Below, one piece after another: positions 1 through 9,363 of a DNA stretch of 9,363 nucleotides. This stretch comes from Sideroxyarcus sp045866275 (GTDB lineage Bacteria; Pseudomonadota; Gammaproteobacteria; Burkholderiales; Gallionellaceae). Within the stretch, counting starts at the first letter, position 1. The number at the start of each line of letters is the position of its first letter. The notes under the pieces were generated by a model. It searched no databases. It had not been told where the DNA came from and saw only the letters and a program-made list of their open reading frames with translations. Where the stretch lies: the NCBI GenBank assembly GCA_045866275.1, contig BAAFRX010000034.1, positions 1 through 9,363 on the forward strand, read 5' to 3'. The position numbers and the translations under genes were made by a program.

Positions 1-42
1 GCCATTCTGTACGATGATCGCTTTATCCGTTCGATCCAGTAA
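1..42 (+). CDS. C-terminal tail of an upstream gene (partial)
   Basis: The first frame is open from the window edge and ends at TAA (40-42), giving the 13-residue tail AILYDDRFIRSIQ. The residues look protein-like, and the stop is followed by a gap before the protease gene, so this may be the end of a gene transcribed in the same direction. Thirteen codons are too few to recognise a family, and a chance open frame cannot be excluded. Confidence 0.3.
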   Translation, partial: AILYDDRFIRSIQ

Positions 43-62
43 AATGCATTCCGGCGAACCTG

Positions 63-134
63 ATGTGGGCACGTCTCAACCCGCCTCAAACACAAAAATC
101 CTGACACTCCCTGTTCTCACTGTGTTTGGTATCT
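63..134 (+). other. Disrupted signal-peptide region of the M48 protease
   Basis: The protease frame upstream of TTG 126 contains a TGA at 102-104. Two readings would give an export signal. In the same frame, ATG 63 gives a short basic stretch (MWARLNPPQTQKS), then the TGA, then a hydrophobic stretch ending LVSAGAGA. In the other frame (open from at least ATG 44), a hydrophobic run KILTLPVLTV reaches GTG 122-124, and dropping one T from the TTT at 125-127 would join it to LVSAGAGA. Either way the AGAGA cleavage-like site is kept in the protease frame while the start of the signal is cut off by one lesion. That lesion could be a real mutation or a sequencing or assembly error. Confidence 0.45.
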
Positions 135-935
135 GCCGGTGCCGGTGCATTCGATCTGGGGACGTTGAGAGGCAAGATCGATGCCGCTAAAGCATCCATC
201 CCGCCCGTCAATCCGGAGATCACCGCAGCCATGAGGGAGCTCAAAGGCCACGACGAGCGCGAAGAGATCGCCATCGGTCGGCAGATTGCGGGCAACTTAT
301 TGGGCGCAGCCCCTTTGGTTAAAGACAACCGGTTGCAGAAGTACGTGAACCGCGTCGGTCGCTGGGTGGCGGCGCAGAGCGAGCGTCCAGACCTTCCTTG
401 GCATTTTGGTGTCATCCAGTCGGAAGACGTGAATGCCTTCGCCGCACCGGGCGGTTACATCTTCGTTACGCTGGGGCTGTACCGCATCCTCCAAAATGAA
501 GCCGATCTGGCTGGTGTGCTGGGGCACGAGGTTGGCCATGTCATCCGTCAGCATCACCTGAAAATTTTGCAACAGAGCAGGCTGGTGGAGGCGGGCAGCA
601 AAACCCTTTCAAAATCGGTCGGCGGCAACGACACGGTGCAACAACTCATCGGCAGTGGCGCAGAAATCGTTGCGCGCGGGTTGGACAAGGATGCCGAGTT
701 TGAAGCAGACCGCATCGGAGTCGTGCTGGCGACGCGGGCGGGTTACGATGCCTACGGATTGCCCGGCGTGTTGCAACAGATCAGTCACGCGGCGCAGGAT
801 GACGACCGGGTTGCACTGCTGTTTAAGACCCATCCCCTTCCTGAAGATCGGTTGAACAAACTCGACGAGGCGATGGGAGACCGTTTCGACCGCATCAAGG
901 GGGTGACATTGAGTTCGCGTTTCCAGCGTCCGTAG
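126..935 (+). CDS. M48-family zinc metalloprotease (periplasmic type)
   Basis: This is a predicted zinc endopeptidase of family M48, in the BepA/YfgC-like group that acts on envelope proteins. Numbering from TTG 126, the zinc-binding HEVGH motif is at residues 134-138 (catalytic E135). The third ligand is probably E191 in EFEADRIG, the family ExxAD signature. A GG-Y-IFVT-G segment (109-117) precedes the motif as expected. The product is 269 residues and appears to begin at a signal-peptide cleavage region (SAGAGAFDLG), so TTG 126 gives a protein without a full export signal. No ribosome-binding site supports that start. The true start is probably ATG 63 or further upstream if the lesion there is an error. 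No membrane segment follows. The gene is convergent with the alpha/beta hydrolase, with 66 bp between their stops. The family call is firm; the substrate is unknown. Confidence 0.9.
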   Translation: MVSAGAGAFDLGTLRGKIDAAKASIPPVNPEITAAMRELKGHDEREEIAIGRQIAGNLLGAAPLVKDNRLQKYVNRVGRWVAAQSERPDLPWHFGVIQSEDVNAFAAPGGYIFVTLGLYRILQNEADLAGVLGHEVGHVIRQHHLKILQQSRLVEAGSKTLSKSVGGNDTVQQLIGSGAEIVARGLDKDAEFEADRIGVVLATRAGYDAYGLPGVLQQISHAAQDDDRVALLFKTHPLPEDRLNKLDEAMGDRFDRIKGVTLSSRFQRP

Positions 936-1001
936 AGGAGACACGTCGAAACAGTTTGTGCAGGGCGGTTTCGATCTGGAACGAGGGCCGAAGGCGCTGA
1001 C

Positions 1002-1757
1002 TTACAGATGGCGTGTTGCCCACTGGCCAAGTATCTGCGCAACAAATTCAGCATCCGCCTTATTGCTGAGCATGTGGTCGGCCCGATCAAGCGCCATGAA
1101 GCTTTTGGGATGTTTGGCGGCCTTGAATATGGCCGCGGCATGATGGATGCCAACCACGGTGTCGATGGGGCTGTGGAAAATCAATAGCGCACAATGCAGG
1201 GAAGAAAGTTGCGATAGCAGCGAGTAGCTTTCGGCGTTCTCGATAAACTGTTGTGAAATCTCGAATTCCCGGCTGCCAATCTGCACATCGGCTTTCCCGT
1301 TGCGCTCAATTTCGGCACTGACGGCGGTGAACATTTTGGTGATGTGCGCGGGTTCGGAGGGGGCGCCCAGGGTTGCAACCGCCTTGACGGACTTTATTCT
1401 TGCGGCTGCGGCCAGTACGGCCGTTCCTCCCAGACTGTGTCCGACGAGCAACGCGGGCGCCTGGTAATTTTCCGCCAGCCAATCTGCGGCGCACACCAAA
1501 TCCTCGATGTTGCTGGAGAAATTCGACTGGGCGAAGTCTCCCGCAGACTGGCCAACCCCGGTGAAATCAAAACGCAGGACGGCGAAGCCCTGCTGGGTGA
1601 GCGTGCGTGCAATGCGGCGGACGACAGGGAGGTCTTTGGAGCAGGTAAAGCAGTGTGCAAAGATGGCCACTGCGCGCGCCCCGTGTTCCGGTTCATCGAG
1701 TTGTGCGGCGAGGGGGTGGCCGAGTGCTCCGATGAGATTGATTGATGTGGTTTTCAT
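1002..1757 (-). CDS. Alpha/beta hydrolase (serine esterase-like), no OsmC domain
   Basis: This is a 251-residue cytoplasmic alpha/beta hydrolase with no signal peptide. The nucleophile elbow GHSLGG gives S108. The likely acid is D199 in SPIDTVV and the base H228 in RADHML, in the normal order and spacing. The N-terminal HCFTCSKD (35-42) and RFDFTGVGQS (62-71) closely resemble the hydrolase half of bifunctional alpha/beta hydrolase/OsmC proteins (recalled family knowledge). Here the protein stops after the hydrolase domain, and the 66 bp to the convergent protease gene leaves no room for an OsmC domain. The ATG overlaps the stop of the DUF3179 gene (ATGA at 1754-1757), and a GAGGTG sequence lies about 11-12 nt upstream, so the two are probably one translationally coupled unit. 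The fold and triad are secure; the substrate, possibly a small ester or thioester, is not known. Confidence 0.9.
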   Translation of the reverse strand: MKTTSINLIGALGHPLAAQLDEPEHGARAVAIFAHCFTCSKDLPVVRRIARTLTQQGFAVLRFDFTGVGQSAGDFAQSNFSSNIEDLVCAADWLAENYQAPALLVGHSLGGTAVLAAAARIKSVKAVATLGAPSEPAHITKMFTAVSAEIERNGKADVQIGSREFEISQQFIENAESYSLLSQLSSLHCALLIFHSPIDTVVGIHHAAAIFKAAKHPKSFMALDRADHMLSNKADAEFVAQILGQWATRHL

Positions 1758-2770
1758 GGGGTATCCCGCACCTCATTGCGCGAGGGGTGAGCGGGGGCGC
1801 GGAAAATTTCCGTATCGGGATGAAAGGCATACCAGGCAAACCAATAGGCGGCAATCACCGGAATTTCCGTGCCGGTTGCATCGGTTACCCTGACGGAGCG
1901 GTTATCCGGGTCGTAGTGCACAACAATTTCGGCGCTGCCAAGTTGTTCGTGCACCATACCCGGGGTCTTGGCCAATTCATCAAACGGGTAGGCTCTGAAA
2001 TGGCCCTCGTGTTCCACGCCTGCCACCCAGGCTTTAGGGGGCAGCCGTTCATCCTGATGGGACACGGAAAACCAGATATTGCGGCTTTCCGCATAGCCCT
2101 GGTAGGGATTGCGCGAATAGTCGCGTTGGAATCCTGTTGCGCGCGACAGGACACTGCTGTCCGGGAAACGTTTTTTCCAGTCTTGCCAATGCGTATGGGT
2201 CAACACGATGCGTTGCAGGCGGGTTCCCTTGAATTTTCCGGTCACTGCTTGCCCCAGAATTTGCGACCACAGCGACTCGGTCTCGCGATCGTAAATTAAA
2301 ACATCACTGTTGTAGAGCAAACCGGAAACAGCGAAGCGCAATCTGCGCCCGTCCACTTCGCTCTTGAAGGCAACTCCGCTGCCGCATAGCGGGCAATAGG
2401 TCACGGTAACTGGCTCGTCGCCGATGACATCGTTGACGATCTCATGCCAGTTCAGAATGGCAACCGGATAGGCGCGAGCGATGCCATTGCGGTAAATGCC
2501 CAGCACGCGGTCATTCGCCTTGAGCCAATCCGTGTTTTTTGCCTCCGTGAAGCGCGGATGATCGAGGGTCGGGATGCCGTCGCGCGGCGGACCGCCGCCC
2601 TCGATGGCGGTGAGCGGGATCAGCGCATTCTGCACCTCGAATCCATTCCAGGCCTCCGCTGCCGCGAAATGGCTCCAAATCAACAGTGCGCCAAGCATGA
2701 CGCGGGCAAGATTCAAATTGCCAACGAAAGATTCGACCCGATTTGCTTTAATAACATTAATTGCACACAC
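1754..2770 (-). CDS. DUF3179 domain-containing secreted protein
   Basis: This is a protein of unknown function with the DUF3179 domain. The diagnostic block is TYCPLCGSGVAF, with cysteines C126 and C129 in a CPLC arrangement that could bind metal or form a redox pair. It is followed by NSDVLIYDRETESLWSQ and a GxxL region, as usual for the family. The domain covers roughly residues 45-325 of 338. The N-terminus has a hydrophobic stretch, MLGALLIWSHFAAAEA (25-40), that reads as a signal peptide cut near residue 40, so the protein is probably periplasmic. The start is uncertain. GTG 2770 gives a long n-region and no clear ribosome-binding site, and a shorter start (TTG at codon 19 or ATG at codon 25) would suit the signal peptide better. 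It is the first gene of the minus-strand pair with the hydrolase. Confidence 0.9.
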   Translation of the reverse strand: MCAINVIKANRVESFVGNLNLARVMLGALLIWSHFAAAEAWNGFEVQNALIPLTAIEGGGPPRDGIPTLDHPRFTEAKNTDWLKANDRVLGIYRNGIARAYPVAILNWHEIVNDVIGDEPVTVTYCPLCGSGVAFKSEVDGRRLRFAVSGLLYNSDVLIYDRETESLWSQILGQAVTGKFKGTRLQRIVLTHTHWQDWKKRFPDSSVLSRATGFQRDYSRNPYQGYAESRNIWFSVSHQDERLPPKAWVAGVEHEGHFRAYPFDELAKTPGMVHEQLGSAEIVVHYDPDNRSVRVTDATGTEIPVIAAYWFAWYAFHPDTEIFRAPAHPSRNEVRDTP

Positions 2771-2776
2771 TGGAAA
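2748..2776 (-). promoter_or_regulatory. Candidate promoter of the DUF3179-hydrolase unit
   Basis: On the minus strand, TTTCCA (2776-2771) and TATTAA (2753-2748) are 17 bp apart, and TGT directly precedes the -10 element (extended -10 form). The local AT-richness contrasts with its surroundings. If this is used, transcription would start inside the longest reading frame and the real start codon would be codon 19 or 25. Match quality is modest. Confidence 0.25.
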
Positions 2777-2801
2777 CCCCGGCGGATCGTTAAGAACAGT
2801 G

Positions 2802-2819
2802 GAACTGGCTGAACTGGCT
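2802..2819 (+). repeat. Tandem 9-bp repeat in the divergent intergenic region
   Basis: GAACTGGCT occurs twice in direct tandem (2802-2810 and 2811-2819) between the diverging DUF3179 and SUMF1-like genes. It could be a small operator or a slippage duplication. The remaining ~120 bp of this intergenic region shows no terminator or RNA gene. Confidence 0.4.
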
Positions 2820-2881
2820 GCGTAGTCGCGGACACGCTGCTTTTCTTACGCGCCCAAGGGGAGGTTGTCCGGATGCGGGCG

Positions 2882-2888
2882 AGGAGGA
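2882..2888 (+). promoter_or_regulatory. Ribosome-binding site of the SUMF1-like gene
   Basis: AGGAGGA lies just ahead of ATG 2892, with 4 nt from AGGAGG to the start. It favours ATG 2892 over TTG 2865, which has GGGGAGG abutting it, and over ATG 2937, preceded only by a G-run. ATG 2937 would give a more ordinary signal peptide, so the choice is not final. Confidence 0.5.
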
Positions 2889-2891
2889 CAC

Positions 2892-3830
2892 ATGCCTGGA
2901 CAGAAAGGAAAATTTTGTGGCGCACGATGGGGGGCTATGCCGCAACAGAGTCGGTTGTACCTGCGGATTTTTGCGTTGAGCCTTTGCTGGGCCAACCCTG
3001 CGCACGCGGCTGGTGATGTGCCGCTGTTGCTCGAAATTCCCGCTGCGGCGTTTGTCGTGGGCTCGGATGCGGACGAACGCGAAGCGGCTTATCGCCTGGA
3101 TGAATTGGCGTATCAGATGCCGCTGACCCGCGAGCAAGGCTGGTACAACGACGAATTGCCGCGCCGGACCGTGTACGGCGAAGCGTATTGCATCACGGCA
3201 ACACCGATTACCAACCGGCAGTATGCGGCGTTTATTGCGGCGACACCCCATCGTTTGCCGGAGGTCGGACCCAAGACTTGGGCGTCCTATCGCCTGCGCC
3301 ATCCCTTCGCAAGTACGCAACGGTTTTCCTGGAAGTCGCGTCTGCCGCCACCGGGGCGTGCTGATCATCCGGTGGTATTGGTCAGTCTTGGCGATGCCCG
3401 GGATTATGCGGCGTGGTTGAGTTTGAAAACGGGTGCACACTGGCGTCTTCCCACCGAATTCGAATGGGAAAAGGCGATGCGCGGTTTGGCTGGGCGTTAT
3501 TTTCCGTGGGGTAACGCGTTTTCCGCAAACAATCTCAATAGCGCGGATGCGGGCCCATTCGATACCCTGCCCGTCGGCCGCTATCCGTCCGGTGCCAGCC
3601 CTTTTGGCGTGCTGGATGGCGCCGGACAGGTGTATGAATGGACAGCCACTCCGCAGGGTGCGGGGCGCAGCATTGTCAAGGGCGGCTCGTGGGACGATCG
3701 GGGTTGCGGGGTGTGCCGTTCCGCAGCGCGCCACGCGCGCCCGGATACCCTCAAACATATTCTGATCGGGTTTCGATTGGTGCGTGAAATTGTGCCGGAT
3801 CACCGGCATTCAGGGTGTCAATCACCTTGA
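2892..3830 (+). CDS. SUMF1/formylglycine-generating-enzyme-fold secreted protein
   Basis: This is a 312-residue protein of the FGE-sulfatase (SUMF1) family. From ATG 2892, residues ~16-39 (MPQQSRLYLRIFALSLCWANPAHA) form a signal peptide, so the product is probably periplasmic or secreted. Family landmarks follow in order: PAAAFVVGSD (50-59), ITATPITNRQYAAF (101-114), the core HWRLPTEFEWEKAMRG (183-198), FPWG (204-207), GQVYEWT (245-251), KGGSWDD (263-269) and the closing IGFRLV (292-297). Aligned by the RSAAR segment, C272 sits where true formylglycine-generating enzymes have their second active-site cysteine. The first cysteine, normally just after GGS, is replaced by D/D. C275 is nearby and might instead pair with C272. 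Genuine sulfatase activation is therefore unlikely, and no sulfatase gene is in view. It may be a binding or maturation protein of this fold. It diverges from the DUF3179 gene. Confidence 0.88.
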   Translation: MPGQKGKFCGARWGAMPQQSRLYLRIFALSLCWANPAHAAGDVPLLLEIPAAAFVVGSDADEREAAYRLDELAYQMPLTREQGWYNDELPRRTVYGEAYCITATPITNRQYAAFIAATPHRLPEVGPKTWASYRLRHPFASTQRFSWKSRLPPPGRADHPVVLVSLGDARDYAAWLSLKTGAHWRLPTEFEWEKAMRGLAGRYFPWGNAFSANNLNSADAGPFDTLPVGRYPSGASPFGVLDGAGQVYEWTATPQGAGRSIVKGGSWDDRGCGVCRSAARHARPDTLKHILIGFRLVREIVPDHRHSGCQSP

Positions 3831-3902
3831 TGCATGCCCATTTCTCCGCGTTGGTTCATGCCGGTGGTTGAGGCGCGGGTGCGTGCGGGGTTGAACGTGC
3901 GT

Positions 3903-3931
3903 TTGATGCACGCTGATGCATCGGTTATAAT
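3903..3931 (+). promoter_or_regulatory. Sigma-70 promoter of carA-carB-greA
   Basis: TTGATG (3903-3908) and a perfect TATAAT (3926-3931) are separated by exactly 17 bp. Transcription would begin near 3938, giving a leader of about 66 nt before carA. It is the best promoter match noticed in the window. No ArgR-like AT-rich palindrome was noticed around it. Confidence 0.75.
3904..3923 (+). repeat. Direct heptamer repeats over the carA promoter (possible operator)
   Basis: TGATGCA occurs at 3904-3910 and 3914-3920, exactly 10 bp apart, across the -35 box and the spacer. The second copy contains the palindrome GATGCATC (3915-3922). A third TGATGCA lies at 3828-3834, over the stop codon of the preceding gene. 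One-turn spacing on the promoter would suit a dimeric regulator, but no known operator is recognised. Confidence 0.35.
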
Positions 3932-3945
3932 GCACCACAGTCCAA

Positions 3946-3991
3946 AGGCGGGATGAGCGCAACGTTCTTCCCGCTTCTTTATGTCCCGCTT
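3946..3991 (+). promoter_or_regulatory. carA leader with two alternative hairpins
   Basis: AGGCGGGA (3946-3953) can pair over 8 bp, with one G-U, with TCCCGCTT at either 3969-3976 or 3984-3991. Only one pairing can form at a time. The first is followed by TTCTTTA, loosely terminator-like. The second ends 1 nt before the carA ribosome-binding site. This could be an attenuator or translational switch for pyrimidine or arginine control, or a chance duplication. Confidence 0.35.
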
Positions 3992-3992
3992 G

Positions 3993-3998
3993 AAGGAG
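3993..3998 (+). promoter_or_regulatory. carA ribosome-binding site, fixing GTG 4005 as start
   Basis: AAGGAG sits 6 nt before GTG 4005, which is ideal spacing. The alternative ATG 3981 lies upstream of this site, and ATG 4014 would be 15 nt away. Confidence 0.8.
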
Positions 3999-4004
3999 CA
4001 CCCC

Positions 4005-5146
<1,142 letters not shown>

Positions 5147-5147
<1 letters not shown>

Positions 5148-5225
5148 GCCACGGATTGACACGGATTTTCACGGATATGGCTTTCAATGCCTTTATCTGT
5201 GTTCCATCCGTGTTAATCCGTGGCT
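5147..5225 (+). repeat. REP-like inverted repeat between carA and carB
   Basis: The left arm (5147-5166) and right arm (5206-5225) pair over 20 bp with a single G-U. A shorter inner pairing joins 5171-5176 to 5195-5200. The left side is built of CACGGAT at 5150, 5160 and 5170, a strict 10-nt period. The right side carries ATCTGTG, ATCCGTG and ATCCGTG at 5195, 5206 and 5216. The element begins on the last base of the carA stop codon. No T-run follows, so it is not an intrinsic terminator. Repeats of the form ATCCGTGTTAATCCGTGG are, from memory, scattered through many environmental bacterial genomes. In mRNA it would make a strong hairpin between the two subunit genes. Confidence 0.85.
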
Positions 5226-5227
5226 AA

Positions 5228-5241
5228 CTTGAGTATTCAAG
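5228..5241 (+). promoter_or_regulatory. Small hairpin at the carB translation start
   Basis: CTTGA (5228-5232) and TCAAG (5237-5241) form a 5-bp stem with a GTAT loop that ends 1 nt before the carB ATG. The only Shine-Dalgarno-like bases here (TTGAG at 5229-5233) fall inside it, so carB has a weak and partly hidden ribosome-binding site. Confidence 0.4.
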
Positions 5242-5242
5242 A

Positions 5243-8460
<3,218 letters not shown>

Positions 8461-8461
<1 letters not shown>

Positions 8462-8467
8462 AGGAAG
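8461..8467 (+). promoter_or_regulatory. greA ribosome-binding site overlapping the carB stop
   Basis: AAGGAAG begins on the last base of the carB TAA and lies 6 nt before ATG 8474. This tight packing supports co-transcription of greA with carB. Confidence 0.7.
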
Positions 8468-8473
8468 TAAATC

Positions 8474-8950
8474 ATGAGCAAAATCCCATTGACGGTGGTC
8501 GGCGCTGAAACTTTGCGCCAGGAATTGCATCGGTTGAAGACCGTGGAAAGGCCGGCCGTGATCAATGCGATCGCCGAAGCGCGCGCGCAGGGCGACCTGT
8601 CGGAGAATGCCGAATATGAAGCGGCCAAGGAAAAACAGTCATTCGTCGAAGGCCGTATCGTCGAACTGGAGTTCAAGCTGGGCAGCGCGCTGATCATCGA
8701 TCCGAAGACGCTGAATGCCGGCGGGCGCTGCGTGTTTGGCGCGACCGTGGTACTGGAAGACGTGAGCAACGGCGATGTGGTGACTTACCAGATCGTCGGG
8801 GATGACGAGGCCGACATCAAACACCGCAAAATCTCCATCAGTTCACCGATCGCGCGCGCACTGATCGGCAAGACGGAAGGCGATATTGCCGAAGTGCAGG
8901 CGCCGGGCGGGATACGCGAATACGAAGTGGTCGAGGTGCAGTACATCTGA
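8474..8950 (+). CDS. greA: Transcription elongation factor GreA
   Basis: GreA enters the secondary channel of RNA polymerase and stimulates cleavage of backtracked RNA so that elongation can resume. The 158-residue length equals that of E. coli GreA. The N-terminal coiled coil (about 1-75) carries the tip motif GDLSENAEY with the catalytic acids D41 and E44. The C-terminal FKBP-like domain (about 80-158) ends in PGGIREYEVVEVQYI. The gene lies 12 bp after carB with no promoter or terminator between, so it is expressed at least partly from the carA promoter. It is convergent with yhbY, 51 bp away. No hairpin followed by a T-run is seen between the two stops. Confidence 0.98.
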   Translation: MSKIPLTVVGAETLRQELHRLKTVERPAVINAIAEARAQGDLSENAEYEAAKEKQSFVEGRIVELEFKLGSALIIDPKTLNAGGRCVFGATVVLEDVSNGDVVTYQIVGDDEADIKHRKISISSPIARALIGKTEGDIAEVQAPGGIREYEVVEVQYI

Positions 8951-9001
8951 AGCGCGATTGCTGCGCCATGTTGGAGCAGAATTCGAGGCTGCTGCGCAAG
9001 G

Positions 9002-9259
9002 TCAGCGCCTGCCGGCGAGTTGTTTCTTGGTAAGCGGTTTGCCCCGGGGGCGTTTCGGCGCCTTGGCGATGGGCTTTTCCAGCGGGCGGTAGATGACCAG
9101 CGTCTTGCCGATGTGCTGTACCGCACCAGCTTTGAGCAGGGTGCATATCTCTTGCAACATGCCTGCACGCACTTCGCGTTCGTCGTGCATGACCTTGATT
9201 TTCAGCAAGTCATGGCTTTTCAGGCTGCGCTCGATTTCATCCAGGACTGCAGGGGTCAC
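9002..9259 (-). CDS. yhbY: YhbY-family ribosome assembly RNA-binding protein, N-terminally short
   Basis: This is a CRS1-YhbY domain protein, which binds RNA and assists assembly of the 50S ribosomal subunit. VLDEIERSLKSHDLLKIKV, the GAVQHIGKTLVIYRP block and a basic tail (KAPKRPRGKPLTKKQLAGRR) are typical. The frame opens only at GTG 9259, with an in-frame TAA at 9265-9263 just before it. Aligned to E. coli YhbY, the product starts at the leucine of GLTEGVLAEI, so about 28 residues are missing, including the conserved AHPLKPVV helix-strand and the GxxG loop. No other frame in the 100 bp upstream supplies them cleanly. No ribosome-binding site is seen before the GTG. It may be a decaying gene, or there may be an error or rearrangement near 9260. 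Identity of the family is firm; intactness is doubtful. Confidence 0.85.
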   Translation of the reverse strand: MTPAVLDEIERSLKSHDLLKIKVMHDEREVRAGMLQEICTLLKAGAVQHIGKTLVIYRPLEKPIAKAPKRPRGKPLTKKQLAGRR

Positions 9260-9297
9260 CCATTAGTCGGCCCGCGTCAAGCGAGTAAGTGATTCTA

Positions 9298-9323
9298 CGG
9301 CGGCATCCGCCGCCGGATTTTTT
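9298..9323 (+). terminator. Intrinsic terminator reading in the plus direction
   Basis: CGGCGGC (9298-9304) pairs with GCCGCCG (9309-9315) around an ATCC loop, giving a 7-bp all-G/C stem, followed by GA and then six T (9318-9323). The opposite strand has no T-run after the hairpin, so it works only in the plus direction. The nearest plus-strand gene upstream is greA, 348 bp away across yhbY. Confidence 0.7.
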
Positions 9324-9363
9324 ATCCCAACTCCCGCACATCAAACAAACCGCACCCGTTTCT
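9322..9363 (-). CDS. Possible C-terminal tail of a minus-strand gene (partial)
   Basis: From the right edge, one minus-strand frame reads RNGCGLFDVRELG and stops at TAA (9324-9322). The residues look protein-like, but thirteen codons do not identify a family. If real, it is followed by yhbY in the same direction, and the hairpin at 9298-9315 lies between them. Confidence 0.25.
   Translation of the reverse strand, partial: RNGCGLFDVRELG

Noticed and set aside
1742..2299. Plus-strand open frames over the DUF3179 gene
   Set aside because: The minus-strand DUF3179 protein has clear family motifs throughout; the plus frames have none.
2790..3809. A 339-codon minus-strand frame over the SUMF1-like gene
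   Set aside because: Composition is R/H/P-rich without motifs, while the plus strand carries the complete SUMF1 signature.
3834..3956. A 40-codon plus-strand frame upstream of carA (leader peptide candidate)
   Set aside because: It has no ribosome-binding site, it contains the carA promoter, and it ends near the leader hairpin. A leader peptide would have to start after about 3938.
9020..9292. A 90-codon plus-strand frame ending just before the terminator
   Set aside because: It lies antisense to the conserved part of yhbY and has no recognisable motif or ribosome-binding site.

Overview
This window looks like chromosome from a betaproteobacterium, probably near the Nitrosomonadales/Gallionellaceae. 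That placement is an inference from the carA-carB-greA order followed by a convergent yhbY, from protein sequences close to the proteobacterial families, and from a GC-rich composition. No rRNA, tRNA or CRISPR was seen, and no transposase or other mobile-element gene.

Left half (1-3830), envelope and hypothetical genes. A 13-codon tail of an upstream gene runs off the left edge. It is followed by an M48-family zinc metalloprotease (126-935, +) whose signal peptide seems to be broken by an in-frame stop or a one-base frameshift. Convergent to it is a two-gene minus-strand unit. A secreted DUF3179 protein (1754-2770) is translationally coupled through an ATGA overlap to a serine alpha/beta hydrolase (1002-1757). 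A secreted protein of the formylglycine-generating-enzyme (SUMF1) fold, 2892-3830 (+), diverges from that unit. It keeps only one of the two catalytic-type cysteines. Nothing here shows a shared pathway for these genes.

Right half (3831-9363), housekeeping. A near-consensus sigma-70 promoter (3903-3931) carries two TGATGCA heptamers one helical turn apart. A leader of about 66 nt with two mutually exclusive hairpins follows. Then come carA (4005-5147) and carB (5243-8461), the two subunits of carbamoyl-phosphate synthetase feeding pyrimidine and arginine synthesis, and greA (8474-8950), a transcript-cleavage factor that is almost certainly co-transcribed. carA and carB are separated by a 20-bp-stem inverted repeat built from a 10-nt CACGGAT-type unit, a likely dispersed REP-like element, with a small hairpin at the weak carB ribosome-binding site. 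Convergent to greA is yhbY (9002-9259, -), which lacks the usual first ~28 residues, including the GxxG loop. A strong intrinsic terminator facing the plus direction lies just beyond the yhbY start, so plus-strand read-through from greA would be antisense to all of yhbY. A possible minus-strand gene tail runs off the right edge.

Most genes are ordinary. The unusual features are the carA-carB repeat, the carA leader, the broken M48 export signal, and the truncated yhbY with its outward-facing terminator.
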